A stretch of 44,981 nucleotides of DNA, taken from positions 1 through 44,981 of the forward strand of contig JBCCLI010000004.1 in the NCBI GenBank assembly GCA_039026975.1. Reading direction: 5' to 3'. How positions within the stretch are numbered: the first letter of the stretch is position 1; each line of letters starts with the position of its first letter. Positions 18,531 to 26,471 of this stretch are shown piece after piece. The notes beneath the pieces were generated by a model. That model saw only the letters and a program-made list of their open reading frames with translations. It had not been told where the DNA came from and did no database searches. The translations under genes and the position numbers were made by a program. Origin of the DNA: JBCBKZ01 sp039026975. Its GTDB lineage: Bacteria; Bacteroidota; Bacteroidia; J057.

Positions 18531-19028
18531 GTGGACACACTTGAATCTCAATATTTGTCTCTCATAGATCAGCACCAAAAACTGATTCATAAGGTCTGTC
18601 ACCTCTACTGTAAGGAAGGTACCCTAAGGGAAGACCTCTTTCAGGAGATACTGCTTCAGCTATGGAAAGCTTATCCTTCCTTCAGAGGGGAGTCGAAGGT
18701 AAGCTCATGGATGTACCGTATAGCCTTGAATACAGCTATAGCATTGTATAGGAAGCAGAAGAAAGATCCTCCACTTTCAGAAATGAATGAGGAAGTACAC
18801 CTAATAGCCGGGAAAGGAACCAGATATGAACAGGAGGAATCCCAACACTTTCTCTACCAGGCTATTTACAGCCTGAATGATATTGATAAAGCTATCATTT
18901 TACTCTATCTGGAATCCTACAAGTATGAGGAAATAGCCGATATTATGGGGATAAGTGTGAATCTGGTAGGGGTAAAAATTAACAGAATTAAACAAAAGCT
19001 TAAGAAGAAACTAAAGCATTTGGTATGA
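18531..19028 (+). CDS. ECF-type RNA polymerase sigma factor
   Basis: A 165-residue ECF sigma factor. Region 2 covers about 5-75 (LIDQHQKLIHKVCHLYC ... EDLFQEILLQLWKAYPSFRGESKVSSWMYRIALNTAI) and region 4 about 105-160 (LNDIDKAIILLYLESYKYEEIADIMGISVNLVGVKINRIKQKL). Its TGA stop overlaps the ATG of the next gene (ATGA), a sign of translational coupling to a four-pass membrane protein. It is shorter than, and not closely similar to, the ECF factor at 14627. Confidence 0.93.
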   Translation: MDTLESQYLSLIDQHQKLIHKVCHLYCKEGTLREDLFQEILLQLWKAYPSFRGESKVSSWMYRIALNTAIALYRKQKKDPPLSEMNEEVHLIAGKGTRYEQEESQHFLYQAIYSLNDIDKAIILLYLESYKYEEIADIMGISVNLVGVKINRIKQKLKKKLKHLV

Positions 19029-19654
19029 AAGAAATGGATATGGAATGGGAACAGCTTAGGTCTTACTGGGCAGAGGTTGACAGCAACTGGGAAAGAAAAT
19101 CTCCCCAACGCTTACAGATGCTGCTAAAGGGGAGAGAAAAATCTCTGATTCGTACCCTTACCCGTAGGATTATATGGGAGATATGTCTCATGACTATGGT
19201 AGCTACCGGACTGGTATGGGGAACATACCTAATGAATTCTCCCTACCAATTTCTGGAGAGGCTGGGAATTCTCGGATGGAGTATCATAACCATCGCTCTG
19301 TATGGGAGAGTATTATGGTACGTAGGCCAACCTGTAGAGGACATCCTTTCTGTGAAGGAACAGCTTAAGGTATTGATGGAAAGAATTCGTGATTTTCTGT
19401 CTGTACATACGCTATTATCCAGTTGGGTCCTTCCCATTTGGGTGAGTGTGGCTATGCTGTATGGTTTATACTTAGGCTTACTTGAGATGAATGCCGGTTT
19501 TCCTGATATTCCCATTTATGGATGGGGAATCATCTTTGGGGTACTACTTTTGTATTTGTTGTTCTCAAGAATAGTCAGTGTAAAGTATATCTACAGCCTG
19601 TATCAGCAACCCTTAGAAGAGCTGGAGGCTAGCTACAGAGAACTGGAAGATTAG
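19025..19654 (+). CDS. Four-pass membrane protein coupled to the ECF sigma gene
   Basis: A 209-residue protein with a soluble N-terminal stretch (1-45, MEWEQLRSYWAEVDSNWERK) and four predicted membrane segments near 50-70, 82-100, 132-153 and 164-184, then a short acidic tail. The 4-bp overlap with the sigma gene suggests one function; a membrane-bound anti-sigma or sensor role is inferred. I see no zinc-finger anti-sigma motif. The TAG stop overlaps by three bases the stop of the antisense paiB-like remnant. Confidence 0.72.
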   Translation: MKEMDMEWEQLRSYWAEVDSNWERKSPQRLQMLLKGREKSLIRTLTRRIIWEICLMTMVATGLVWGTYLMNSPYQFLERLGILGWSIITIALYGRVLWYVGQPVEDILSVKEQLKVLMERIRDFLSVHTLLSSWVLPIWVSVAMLYGLYLGLLEMNAGFPDIPIYGWGIIFGVLLLYLLFSRIVSVKYIYSLYQQPLEELEASYRELED

Positions 19655-19896
19655 TCTAGCCGTCTTTTTTTATTCATTTCTTCTGCTACCCTATTATCTA
19701 ATGGGTTAAAAGATGCCTCCAACTGGTGTACCACTTCCCTGCAGCTGGCATCATTTCTGTTTTGGGAAAGCTTCCAGGATGTCTGTATGTCTGAGATGTG
19801 GATTTCAAACCCCACTATCCCACGCATCTGTTTCCTGACAGCTTCTTCCCCAATATCTCTGTCTTTAGAGGTGGGATAGACAGAATCAATGCCGAA
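19651..19896 (-). pseudogene. Decayed C-terminal fragment of a PaiB-type FMN-binding regulator
   Basis: Read on the minus strand, an 81-codon open frame ends at the TAA at 19651-19653 and is closed upstream by an in-frame TAG at 19897-19899, with no start codon before its middle. It contains EEAVRKQMRGIVGFEIHISD and WKLSQNRNDA, then QLEASF and VAEEMNKKRRLD. The pairing of a xxIVGFEI motif with KLSQNR and an AEEM-K-R end is the signature of the C-terminus of PaiB-family proteins (about 200 residues). The N-terminal FMN-binding part is missing, and I cannot find it in the upstream 290 bp. This is a relic of a deleted gene. Confidence 0.72.
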
Positions 19897-20183
19897 CTAG
19901 TAAATCTTGAACTATTTATCAAAAACCTACTAGATAGGATAAGGGATATGGAAAATGCCTATTTATCCCCCAAATCTATTTTTGTCTAGTAGTGTAGTCT
20001 TTAAACCCTCTGTCTATCTTAAAAAGACTCAGGATATACAATTTTGGTAGGTTTTTTTCGGTCTACTACTCAAGAATGTGGCAAAAAAGATTTTGGCAGA
20101 AAACAAAATTTCATTCCAGTGCTTAATGCGATACCCATCTCTCTATTTTTTTGATGTAATATGGGGATCAGAAGAATTACTTT
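19897..20183. other. Non-coding stretch upstream of the ABC exporter gene
   Basis: This AT-rich sequence separates the paiB remnant from the exporter gene. I see no coding frame with family character. A weak promoter-like TTTTGG at about 20092 and TATTTTTTTTG-like sequence near 20142 do not match the Bacteroidota consensus spacing well. Confidence 0.4.
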
Positions 20184-21995
20184 ATGGCTAACGGTAGAAG
20201 GAGGCTTACTCCAGTGAGTGAAGAAGATAAAAGGAAGGTTACCAGAGAAAGTCTGAAACAGACCCTTGAAATATTTGCTTTTATAAAACCTTACCTCAGT
20301 TCCTTCATTTTTGGCTTGGTATTTCTGGTGCTATCCACTGGGACCACCTTTGTATTTATAACTTTCCTAAAAGATTTAATAGATCCAGCTGTAGACCAGG
20401 TAGAGGGATGGGAAAACCAGCTTAAGACGATAGCCATCTACCTGTCAGTTATCTTGATAGCGCAGGCTTTCTTCTCTTTCATGCGTATTTATTTGTTTGC
20501 CCAGGTAAGTGAAAGAGCCCTGGCAGATATCCGTATGGCTGTTTACCGCAAACTAATTAGCCTAAGGCTTTCCTTTTTTGAGGAGAGAAGGGTAGGAGAG
20601 CTTACCAGTAGGATAACTTCAGATGTAAGCCAGCTCCAAAATGCCATGTCAGTTACCCTGGCAGAGTTTCTCAGACAAATTTTTACTTTTATCATTGGGA
20701 TCGTAATTCTTTTTGGCATTTCTGTTAAACTTACCTTTGTGATGATAGCCTCCTTTCCCCTCACCATCATCATAGCTATTTTCATAGGTCGTTATATCAG
20801 AAAAGTGTCAAAAAAATCTCAAGATTCTCTTGCGGATGCTAATGTAGTAGCAGAAGAGACTTTACAATCTATTCAAGTGGTCAAAGCCTTTGCAAATGAG
20901 TTACTAGAAGTTTTCCGTTACAGCAAAAAACTGGATGAAGTGGTGATGTATGCGCTGAAGGCGGCTAATGCAAGAGGTGTTTTTGTAGTATTTCTTATTA
21001 CAGCTGTCTTTGGGGGGATTACATTAGTTATCTGGTTTGGCGCCAGCTTAATAGGGACGGGAGATATCAAGATAGGAGACCTGATTTACTTTGTGATGAT
21101 TACCCTGTTTATTGGGGGGTCTATTGCAGGTCTTGGAGATCTGTATGGCCAGCTTCAGAGAACCATAGGTGCCTCTGAAAGAATAAGGGATATACTTCGT
21201 GAGAAAGAAGAAATCACCCTACCTGAGCGTAGGCCGGCTGCGGTGGAAAGGCTGGAAGGAGATATACAATTTCATGAAGTAGCCTTTAGTTATCCTACCA
21301 GGCCAGAGATGACTGTGCTAAGGGATGTCAATGTGGAAATAGCTTCAGGAGAAAAGATAGCCCTGGTAGGGCATAGCGGGGCAGGTAAATCTACCATGTC
21401 CAGAATCCTGTTAGGTTTCTACCCCACTATGGCGGGAGAAGTTTTACTGGATGGAAGACCCCTCCATCAAATAGGTCTGGAAACCCTCAGGCGCAATGTG
21501 GGAATAGTCCCACAGGAAGTAATCCTTTTTGGGGGAACTATTCGGGAAAACATTGGATATGGAAACCCGGAAGCAGATGAGCGTGCTATCATTTCTGCCG
21601 CCCAGATGGCAAATGCCTGGGAATTTATACAGGATTTTCCCGAACAGTTAGATACTGTAGTAGGAGATAGAGGAATAAAACTTTCTGGTGGGCAAAGGCA
21701 AAGAGTGGCCATAGCTAGGGCTATTTTGAAGGACCCTTCTATTCTTTTACTGGATGAAGCTACTTCTTCTTTAGATGCCGAATCTGAGCATCTTGTCCAG
21801 CAAGCGCTATACGCACTCATGGAAGGAAGAACGACTATCATCATCGCGCATAGGCTATCTACAATCAGAAAGGTAGACCGTATTTATGTTCTGGATAAGG
21901 GCCAAATTATAGAGTCTGGTTCTCACCAGGAACTATCCTTAAAGGAAGGGGGGGCATACAAGAAACTTCTGCAACTTCAACTAGAATCCACCTAA
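20184..21995 (+). CDS. MsbA-like ABC exporter (fused membrane and ATPase domains)
   Basis: A 603-residue half-size exporter. The membrane domain spans about residues 30-320, with helices such as IFGLVFLVLSTGTTFVFITF, QIFTFIIGIVILFGI and VVFLITAVFGGITLVIWFG. The ATPase domain has Walker A GHSGAGKST (about 396), signature LSGGQRQRV (about 499), Walker B ILLLDEATSSLD and the H-loop IIIAHRLST. Two copies would form the transporter in the inner membrane. MsbA-like family members flip lipids, but they also export drugs and peptides, and the sequence does not decide. It seems to be a single gene. A GC-rich hairpin starts 10 bp after the stop. Confidence 0.9.
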   Translation: MANGRRRLTPVSEEDKRKVTRESLKQTLEIFAFIKPYLSSFIFGLVFLVLSTGTTFVFITFLKDLIDPAVDQVEGWENQLKTIAIYLSVILIAQAFFSFMRIYLFAQVSERALADIRMAVYRKLISLRLSFFEERRVGELTSRITSDVSQLQNAMSVTLAEFLRQIFTFIIGIVILFGISVKLTFVMIASFPLTIIIAIFIGRYIRKVSKKSQDSLADANVVAEETLQSIQVVKAFANELLEVFRYSKKLDEVVMYALKAANARGVFVVFLITAVFGGITLVIWFGASLIGTGDIKIGDLIYFVMITLFIGGSIAGLGDLYGQLQRTIGASERIRDILREKEEITLPERRPAAVERLEGDIQFHEVAFSYPTRPEMTVLRDVNVEIASGEKIALVGHSGAGKSTMSRILLGFYPTMAGEVLLDGRPLHQIGLETLRRNVGIVPQEVILFGGTIRENIGYGNPEADERAIISAAQMANAWEFIQDFPEQLDTVVGDRGIKLSGGQRQRVAIARAILKDPSILLLDEATSSLDAESEHLVQQALYALMEGRTTIIIAHRLSTIRKVDRIYVLDKGQIIESGSHQELSLKEGGAYKKLLQLQLEST

Positions 21996-22646
21996 ACATA
22001 AATACGCCGGAGATATACTCCGGCGCAGGTTACACCAGGCCTCTACCCTTACCCGGTGTTTACATTGTGGCATGGCTTTCATCTCAGCATATGAAAAGCC
22101 ATACCGTTTTTACGGCATAAGAATACCCGAAATTTATTCTATGAATAACGTTACTAACACGTTTTGAAAGGGCTTCAAAAGGCTACAAGTAGCAAGGAAA
22201 GCGGAAACAGGCGCTCTCCAGAATGACGGCCTGTATCCACTTTATGTGAAGATAAGGACCGGGTTTGCATTTACAATGACTCCTTTTTGTCATTAATTCA
22301 AATGTCTTCTAAAGCAGACGAAAATCCTAGCTACCATTCATAAATGGATTTATATACAGCTTGTAAAGTAGAAATAGTTGAGCCAATGGAAATCTTATTT
22401 CATTAAATAAGTATTTAATAATCAATAAGTTAACTGAATGATCTTTCAATTTATCGTAGAAATAGAACATATGTTCTTGTTTTGGGCCCTTTTAGTTTAG
22501 GGAAGGTACTAGCAGTAATTAGGAGGCTGCTGCCTCTATGCCAGAGACCCATAAGAAACTAAATTTGGAATCTTAGGGATTTTCTTTAGTTGTTTCCAGC
22601 TGAAAGTTTACTGTCAATAGATATATAAAGGGAGTATACCTATGGC
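21996..22646. other. Hairpin-rich 651-bp gap between convergent genes (candidate non-coding RNA)
   Basis: No protein frame of note on either strand. Four hairpins lie in series in the first 120 bp. First, arms CGCCGGAG/CTCCGGCG with loop ATATA (22005-22025). Second, an ACACC..GGTGT stem (about 22032-22059). Third, ATGGCTTTCAT with ATGAAAAGCCAT, one bulge (about 22072-22103). Fourth, CCGT-TTTT-ACGG (22104-22115). None is followed by a clear T-run, so they are not ordinary terminators. A smaller AATGAC/GTCATT hairpin lies near 22275. Such a long gap between two 3' ends is unusual here. I could not match it to tmRNA, RNase P RNA, SRP RNA or a tRNA. Confidence 0.45.
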
Positions 22647-23726
22647 TTACATATCTTCCTCCAATAGTGCAATTAAACGCTCAAATTCAGCATCGGTATT
22701 TGAGGGAAAATTGGCAAACCGTAACTGTTTACCTTTCATCTTTCCATACCCATTCCCCACTACTACTCCCTGCTGCTTCCATTTATCTACCAGAGAAGGA
22801 GCGCCTTCCTTCAGATTTGGGACTATTACTGTGGGAGACTGGAACTTTTTATCAGTAACTGACACGGTTAATAAGGGATGTTTTTCTATCAATGAATAGA
22901 GAAGGGTCGCCCTTTCCCGAATAGTCTTTCGGATGTTATCTACTCCTATTTCTAGCATATCCTGAACTACCTTCCCCAGTAGGTAGATCCCCATCATGTT
23001 AGGTGTCTCTACGGTTTGATGCTTTACGTATTTTTCTTGTTGGGCCAGGAAGCTATGGTAAGAGCCTATGCTCCTCCCTGTGGCTTTTTTTTCTGCGGCT
23101 TTAGCTAAGCAGCTATCATTTAAGATTAACACTCCCAGCCCTGCTGGAAGACCAAAGCATTTCTGTACAGAAAAGTAAGCGGCATCTACTACCTTCCAGT
23201 CAGGCTGACCATAAGGAGCTGAAGAAACCATGTCTAGGGTGATCAGCTTAGCAGGATGTGCTTGACGGTAAGCAGCCAGGGACTGCATGGGTAGCATCAC
23301 CCCTGTGCTGGTTTCATTATGTGTGAAGTTGATCATCTCCGTCTCCGCTTGTATCTCGTTTGGATCTAAAGGAAACCCTTGCCCCCATGGGACTTCATAC
23401 TTTACTGGTGATACTCCCAGGTCATTAGCTATGGTAAAATATCTTTGAGAGAAAGCCCCATTTACATAGTGAAAAGAGGTATGCTGCACACAGTTTTGGA
23501 GTAAGCGCTCCCATATTTCTGTGGCAGAGCTTAAGAAAAAGATAGAGTAATCTGAAGGGATAGTTAATAGTGCTTGTAGGCCGTCTACTGCGAGTTTATG
23601 AATATCCATAAAAGTTTGACTTCTATGGGAAATGGAAGGGATTTGGGCCTTGATAGCCTCCGTGATATGATTAGGTACTGTAGGATATAAATGGGCAGGT
23701 CCAGGAGTAAAATATATGGTAGCCAT
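22647..23726 (-). CDS. Class V aminotransferase (phosphoserine aminotransferase-like)
   Basis: A 359-residue PLP enzyme of fold type I. It starts with the class V motif YFTPGPAHLYP. The PLP-binding lysine is about K189 in YFSVQKCFGLPAGLGVLI, which resembles the SerC lysine region, and NFTHNETSTGV resembles the SerC NETxxGV motif. The likely reaction is transamination between glutamate and a 2-oxo acid, either 3-phosphohydroxypyruvate (serine synthesis) or glyoxylate/alanine. The relation to SerC is visible but not conclusive, and no serA or serB is adjacent. It is divergent from the glycosyltransferase gene. Confidence 0.85.
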   Translation of the reverse strand: MATIYFTPGPAHLYPTVPNHITEAIKAQIPSISHRSQTFMDIHKLAVDGLQALLTIPSDYSIFFLSSATEIWERLLQNCVQHTSFHYVNGAFSQRYFTIANDLGVSPVKYEVPWGQGFPLDPNEIQAETEMINFTHNETSTGVMLPMQSLAAYRQAHPAKLITLDMVSSAPYGQPDWKVVDAAYFSVQKCFGLPAGLGVLILNDSCLAKAAEKKATGRSIGSYHSFLAQQEKYVKHQTVETPNMMGIYLLGKVVQDMLEIGVDNIRKTIRERATLLYSLIEKHPLLTVSVTDKKFQSPTVIVPNLKEGAPSLVDKWKQQGVVVGNGYGKMKGKQLRFANFPSNTDAEFERLIALLEEDM

Positions 23727-23820
23727 AGGTTTTCGGATTCTCTAGGTGTAAGTTTGATACTTGTTAATGTTCCAGGCAGCATGTTTGCTTGTAGCTAATG
23801 ATAGAAAAGCCTTTCCGGAT

Positions 23821-24990
23821 ATGAAACTGCTTATCCTGGCCTCTCGCTTTCCTTATCCTTTAGAAAAGGGCGATAAGCTACGCTTATTTCACCAGATAAC
23901 ATACTTGTCTAACTACCATGAGATTATTTTGTGCTGCCTACATGAAGAAGAGCCAGGCGAGGAAGCCTACCAGAAATTAAGGGAGGTATGTGAGGAGGTT
24001 TATGTGTTGAAGATGGGAAAGCTTAGGAGCATTTGGGAAATGGGAAAAGCGGTCTTTTCTGATCTCCCTTTCCAGGTAGCTTATTTTTACAGGAAAAGAT
24101 TTCTCACCCTTACCCAGGAAGCCATCCAAAAGCACAGCATTACTCATATTTATTGCCAGCTACTTAGGATGGGAGAATATGCACGCGGACTGGAGCTTCC
24201 TGTCATCTTGGATTATATGGATGCTTTTTCTCTGGGGATGGAGAGGCGTGCTACTAAGAGTTCTTTTTGGCTAAAGCCTTTGGTTAAGTGGGAAGCTCGA
24301 AAACTGAAGACTTATGAAACCAATTTATTTTCAGCTTTTAATAAGCACACTATTATCTCCAAGCAGGATAGGGAGGCTTTGGCCCTTTTGCCTGGCCAAA
24401 AGAAGCAAGTCAGCATAGTTCCCAATGGAATAGACCTTGACTTTTTTTCTTTTCAGGAGAAGACAGAAAAACAATACGATCTCGTCTTTGTAGGGAATTT
24501 AGGGTATTATCCTAATGAGCAGGCGGCTAGATATTTAGTCAAGAGCTTGTTACCAACCTTAACAAAAGAGCTACCAGAAGCTACTCTTTTACTTGCTGGT
24601 GCCAGGCCTTCCTCATCCATTAAACAGTTAAATGAGCTTGCTCAGGTTGAAGTAGCAGGTTGGGTAGAAGACATCAGAACAGCCTATCAGGCAGGGAAGG
24701 TATTTGTAGCCCCCCTCTTTACCGGTAGTGGTCAGCAAAATAAAATCCTGGAAGCTATGGCTTTAGGGGTTCCCTGTGTTACTACCTCCATAGTCAATGA
24801 AGCTATAGGGGCTTCAGATGGCAAGGAAATTCTCCTGGCTGAAAGCATTTCCTCCTTCATTCTTCAGATCCGAAAACTGCTAGAAAATCCAGCCTACTAC
24901 CAGCAGGTAGCCATAAATGCAAGAAAGTTTGTAGAAGTTAATTACTCATGGGAGCTATCAGGGAGGCGGCTTCTACAAGCATTTGACTAA
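23821..24990 (+). CDS. GT4-type glycosyltransferase
   Basis: A 389-residue glycosyltransferase of the GT-B fold. I start it at the ATG at 23821 (MKLLILASRFPYPLEKGDK), where the N-terminal Rossmann domain begins; an upstream ATG at 23761 would add 20 residues without family character. The C-terminal donor-binding half has VSIVPNGIDLDFF, YDLVFVGNLGYYPN and the GSGQQNKILEAMALGVPCVTT loop with the conserved glutamate. The LEKGDKLRLFHQITYLS start resembles the sugar transferases associated with exopolysaccharide loci. Donor and acceptor sugars are unknown. No other capsule or exopolysaccharide gene is nearby, so its pathway is open. Confidence 0.88.
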   Translation: MKLLILASRFPYPLEKGDKLRLFHQITYLSNYHEIILCCLHEEEPGEEAYQKLREVCEEVYVLKMGKLRSIWEMGKAVFSDLPFQVAYFYRKRFLTLTQEAIQKHSITHIYCQLLRMGEYARGLELPVILDYMDAFSLGMERRATKSSFWLKPLVKWEARKLKTYETNLFSAFNKHTIISKQDREALALLPGQKKQVSIVPNGIDLDFFSFQEKTEKQYDLVFVGNLGYYPNEQAARYLVKSLLPTLTKELPEATLLLAGARPSSSIKQLNELAQVEVAGWVEDIRTAYQAGKVFVAPLFTGSGQQNKILEAMALGVPCVTTSIVNEAIGASDGKEILLAESISSFILQIRKLLENPAYYQQVAINARKFVEVNYSWELSGRRLLQAFD

Positions 24991-25018
24991 AAATTTAGTT
25001 AAAACTAAAACTTTAGTT
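24986..25018. promoter_or_regulatory. Two tandem palindromes before the DUF1573 gene
   Basis: The first palindrome has arms ACTAAA and TTTAGT around AA (24986-24999) and overlaps the glycosyltransferase stop. The second has arms AACTAAA and TTTAGTT around AC (25003-25018). They share the ACTAAA/TTTAGT core. The second borders a weak promoter-like GTTG (25016-25019) and TATGTTTC (25040-25047) with a 20-base spacer, 18 bp upstream of the DUF1573 ATG. They could be operator half-sites, or a weak terminator without GC. Confidence 0.35.
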
Positions 25019-25065
25019 GTTAGCTACCGTAATAGGAGATATGTTTCACTAAATGTAAATGTATT

Positions 25066-25491
25066 ATGAAAAACTTCTTATTAGTAGTAGGCCTTCTTTG
25101 TTGTGTATGTACCTGCTGTATAGCGCAGGGAACTTCTGCTGTGAAAGTAGCTAGTATAGAAAAAGAAGCTACCAAGCTTGCCGCCACAAAGGTTAGCTGG
25201 CCTGGGACCATGTTCGATTTTGGTCAAGTCAACAAAGGAGAGGAACTGACCCATACTTTTTACTTTGAGAATACGGGCCTCAACAGCCTTACCATTGAAA
25301 AGGTTAAGCCCAGTTGTGGATGTACAGCCACGGCCTATTCTACCAAAGCTATTAAGCCAGGTGAAAAAGGCTTTGTAACCATTTCCTACACTGCTAAAAG
25401 TGCGGGTGTCTTTACTAAGTCAGTAACTATTTTTTCTAACGCTTTAGAAGGGCAAAAGCAGCTTAGATTTAGGGGAGAGACTACGGAATAA
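25066..25491 (+). CDS. DUF1573-domain secreted protein
   Basis: A 141-residue protein with a signal peptide (MKNFLLVVGLLCCVCTCCIA, then Q) and one DUF1573 domain at about 45-138: MFDFGQVNKGEELTHTFYFENTG, then VKPSCGCTATAYSTKAIKPGEKG. The SCGCT motif and beta-rich Ig-like pattern are diagnostic of the family, which is very common in Bacteroidota and of unknown function. Three cysteines in the signal peptide could allow lipid attachment, but no convincing lipobox is visible. The mature domain is expected outside the inner membrane. Confidence 0.9.
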   Translation: MKNFLLVVGLLCCVCTCCIAQGTSAVKVASIEKEATKLAATKVSWPGTMFDFGQVNKGEELTHTFYFENTGLNSLTIEKVKPSCGCTATAYSTKAIKPGEKGFVTISYTAKSAGVFTKSVTIFSNALEGQKQLRFRGETTE

Positions 25492-25728
25492 GCTACCTAC
25501 TTAATATTATTCCTGTAGGGGAGAGGGAATAACCTTCTGCCCTCTTTCTGTTACCAGTTTGTGGTCATCTCAAATAAAGGTTTCCCAACACTAGGGTATA
25601 CATGCCAAGCTCTTATAGTCAGTGTTAAGAAGGGAGTATCCTGCTTGTACATCTAAAAAATTAGCCTACCTTTTTAGCTCCTACTTTCTTTTCTGTCACA
25701 AATTTTCTCTTTCAAACATGCTCTTACC

Positions 25729-25736
25729 TATATTTG
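25729..25736 (+). promoter_or_regulatory. Bacteroidota-type -7 element for scpB
   Basis: TATATTTG matches the TAnnTTTG consensus 27 bp upstream of the scpB ATG. The -33 region has only TTTC at a 21-base spacer, so the promoter is plausible but not perfect. Confidence 0.5.
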
Positions 25737-25763
25737 CAGGCTGTTAGTATATAGAAAGCAGCT

Positions 25764-26471
25764 ATGGGTAATCATGATTTTGCTTCTATCGTAGAAGCCA
25801 TCATTTTCGGAGCTCAGCAGCCTGTCCAGTTGGATTTCATCCAGGAGGTACTGAAGCAATCCTCTATGAGCACTTCTGAGAATGGGGCAGGGGCCTCCGC
25901 TACAGAGGAAAATCAACCACCTACTTACACAAAGAAAGACATACAACAGGCAGTCGAGCAGTTGATGATCAAGTATAAGGAAGGAGAATTTGGGTTCGAG
26001 TTAAGGGAAGTAGCAGAAGGGTATCAGTTTCTCTCTAAGTCTGCCTATTATCCCTACGTACGAAAGGCTGCCTTAATCAAAAATAAAAAAAGGCTGTCTA
26101 AGACAGCACTTGAAACCTTGGCTATCATAGCCTACCGCCAACCCATCACTAAATCAGAAATAGAGTTTATCAGGGGCGTTAACTGTGATTATGCAGTGCA
26201 GAAACTCCTGGATAAAAAGCTATTGACCATCATAGGCAGGTCAGATGCTCCCGGTAGGCCTCTTTTATACGGAACCAGTCCCTTTTTCATGGAATACTTT
26301 GGCATAAGAGATATGTCAGATTTACCTAAGTTGAAAGAGTTTGAAGCTACAGAGGAGGAGCATTTGGCCTTATTTAGGAAACACCAAGAAGAATTAACCC
26401 AAGCAGATGGAGAAAAATCAACCGGAGAGGCGGTCCTCAGGTCGGAAGAAGCCGAGAAACCTCAAGAGTAA
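25764..26471 (+). CDS. scpB: Segregation and condensation protein ScpB
   Basis: A 235-residue kleisin-associated protein that binds ScpA and SMC in the condensin complex for chromosome segregation. It has the winged-helix repeats expected: IVEAIIFGAQQPV at the start, YKEGEFGFELREVAEGYQFLSK, and the strongly conserved LSKTALETLAIIAYRQPITKSEIEFIRGV. A 20-residue low-complexity insert (about 31-50, rich in Ser, Glu and Ala) sits in the first domain. The acidic C-terminal tail overlaps the start of the next gene by 65 bp. scpA and smc are not in the window. Confidence 0.93.
   Translation: MGNHDFASIVEAIIFGAQQPVQLDFIQEVLKQSSMSTSENGAGASATEENQPPTYTKKDIQQAVEQLMIKYKEGEFGFELREVAEGYQFLSKSAYYPYVRKAALIKNKKRLSKTALETLAIIAYRQPITKSEIEFIRGVNCDYAVQKLLDKKLLTIIGRSDAPGRPLLYGTSPFFMEYFGIRDMSDLPKLKEFEATEEEHLALFRKHQEELTQADGEKSTGEAVLRSEEAEKPQE

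Noticed and set aside
19798..19989. A 63-codon plus-strand frame in the sigma-ABC gap
   Set aside because: It is opposite the paiB remnant, whose motifs are convincing; the plus-strand translation has no family signal.
21996..22400. tmRNA, RNase P RNA, SRP RNA or tRNA in the hairpin-rich gap
   Set aside because: I looked for the tag-peptide frame, conserved RNase P segments, the GGAA-loop SRP core and a CCA-ended cloverleaf and found none; only generic hairpins remain.
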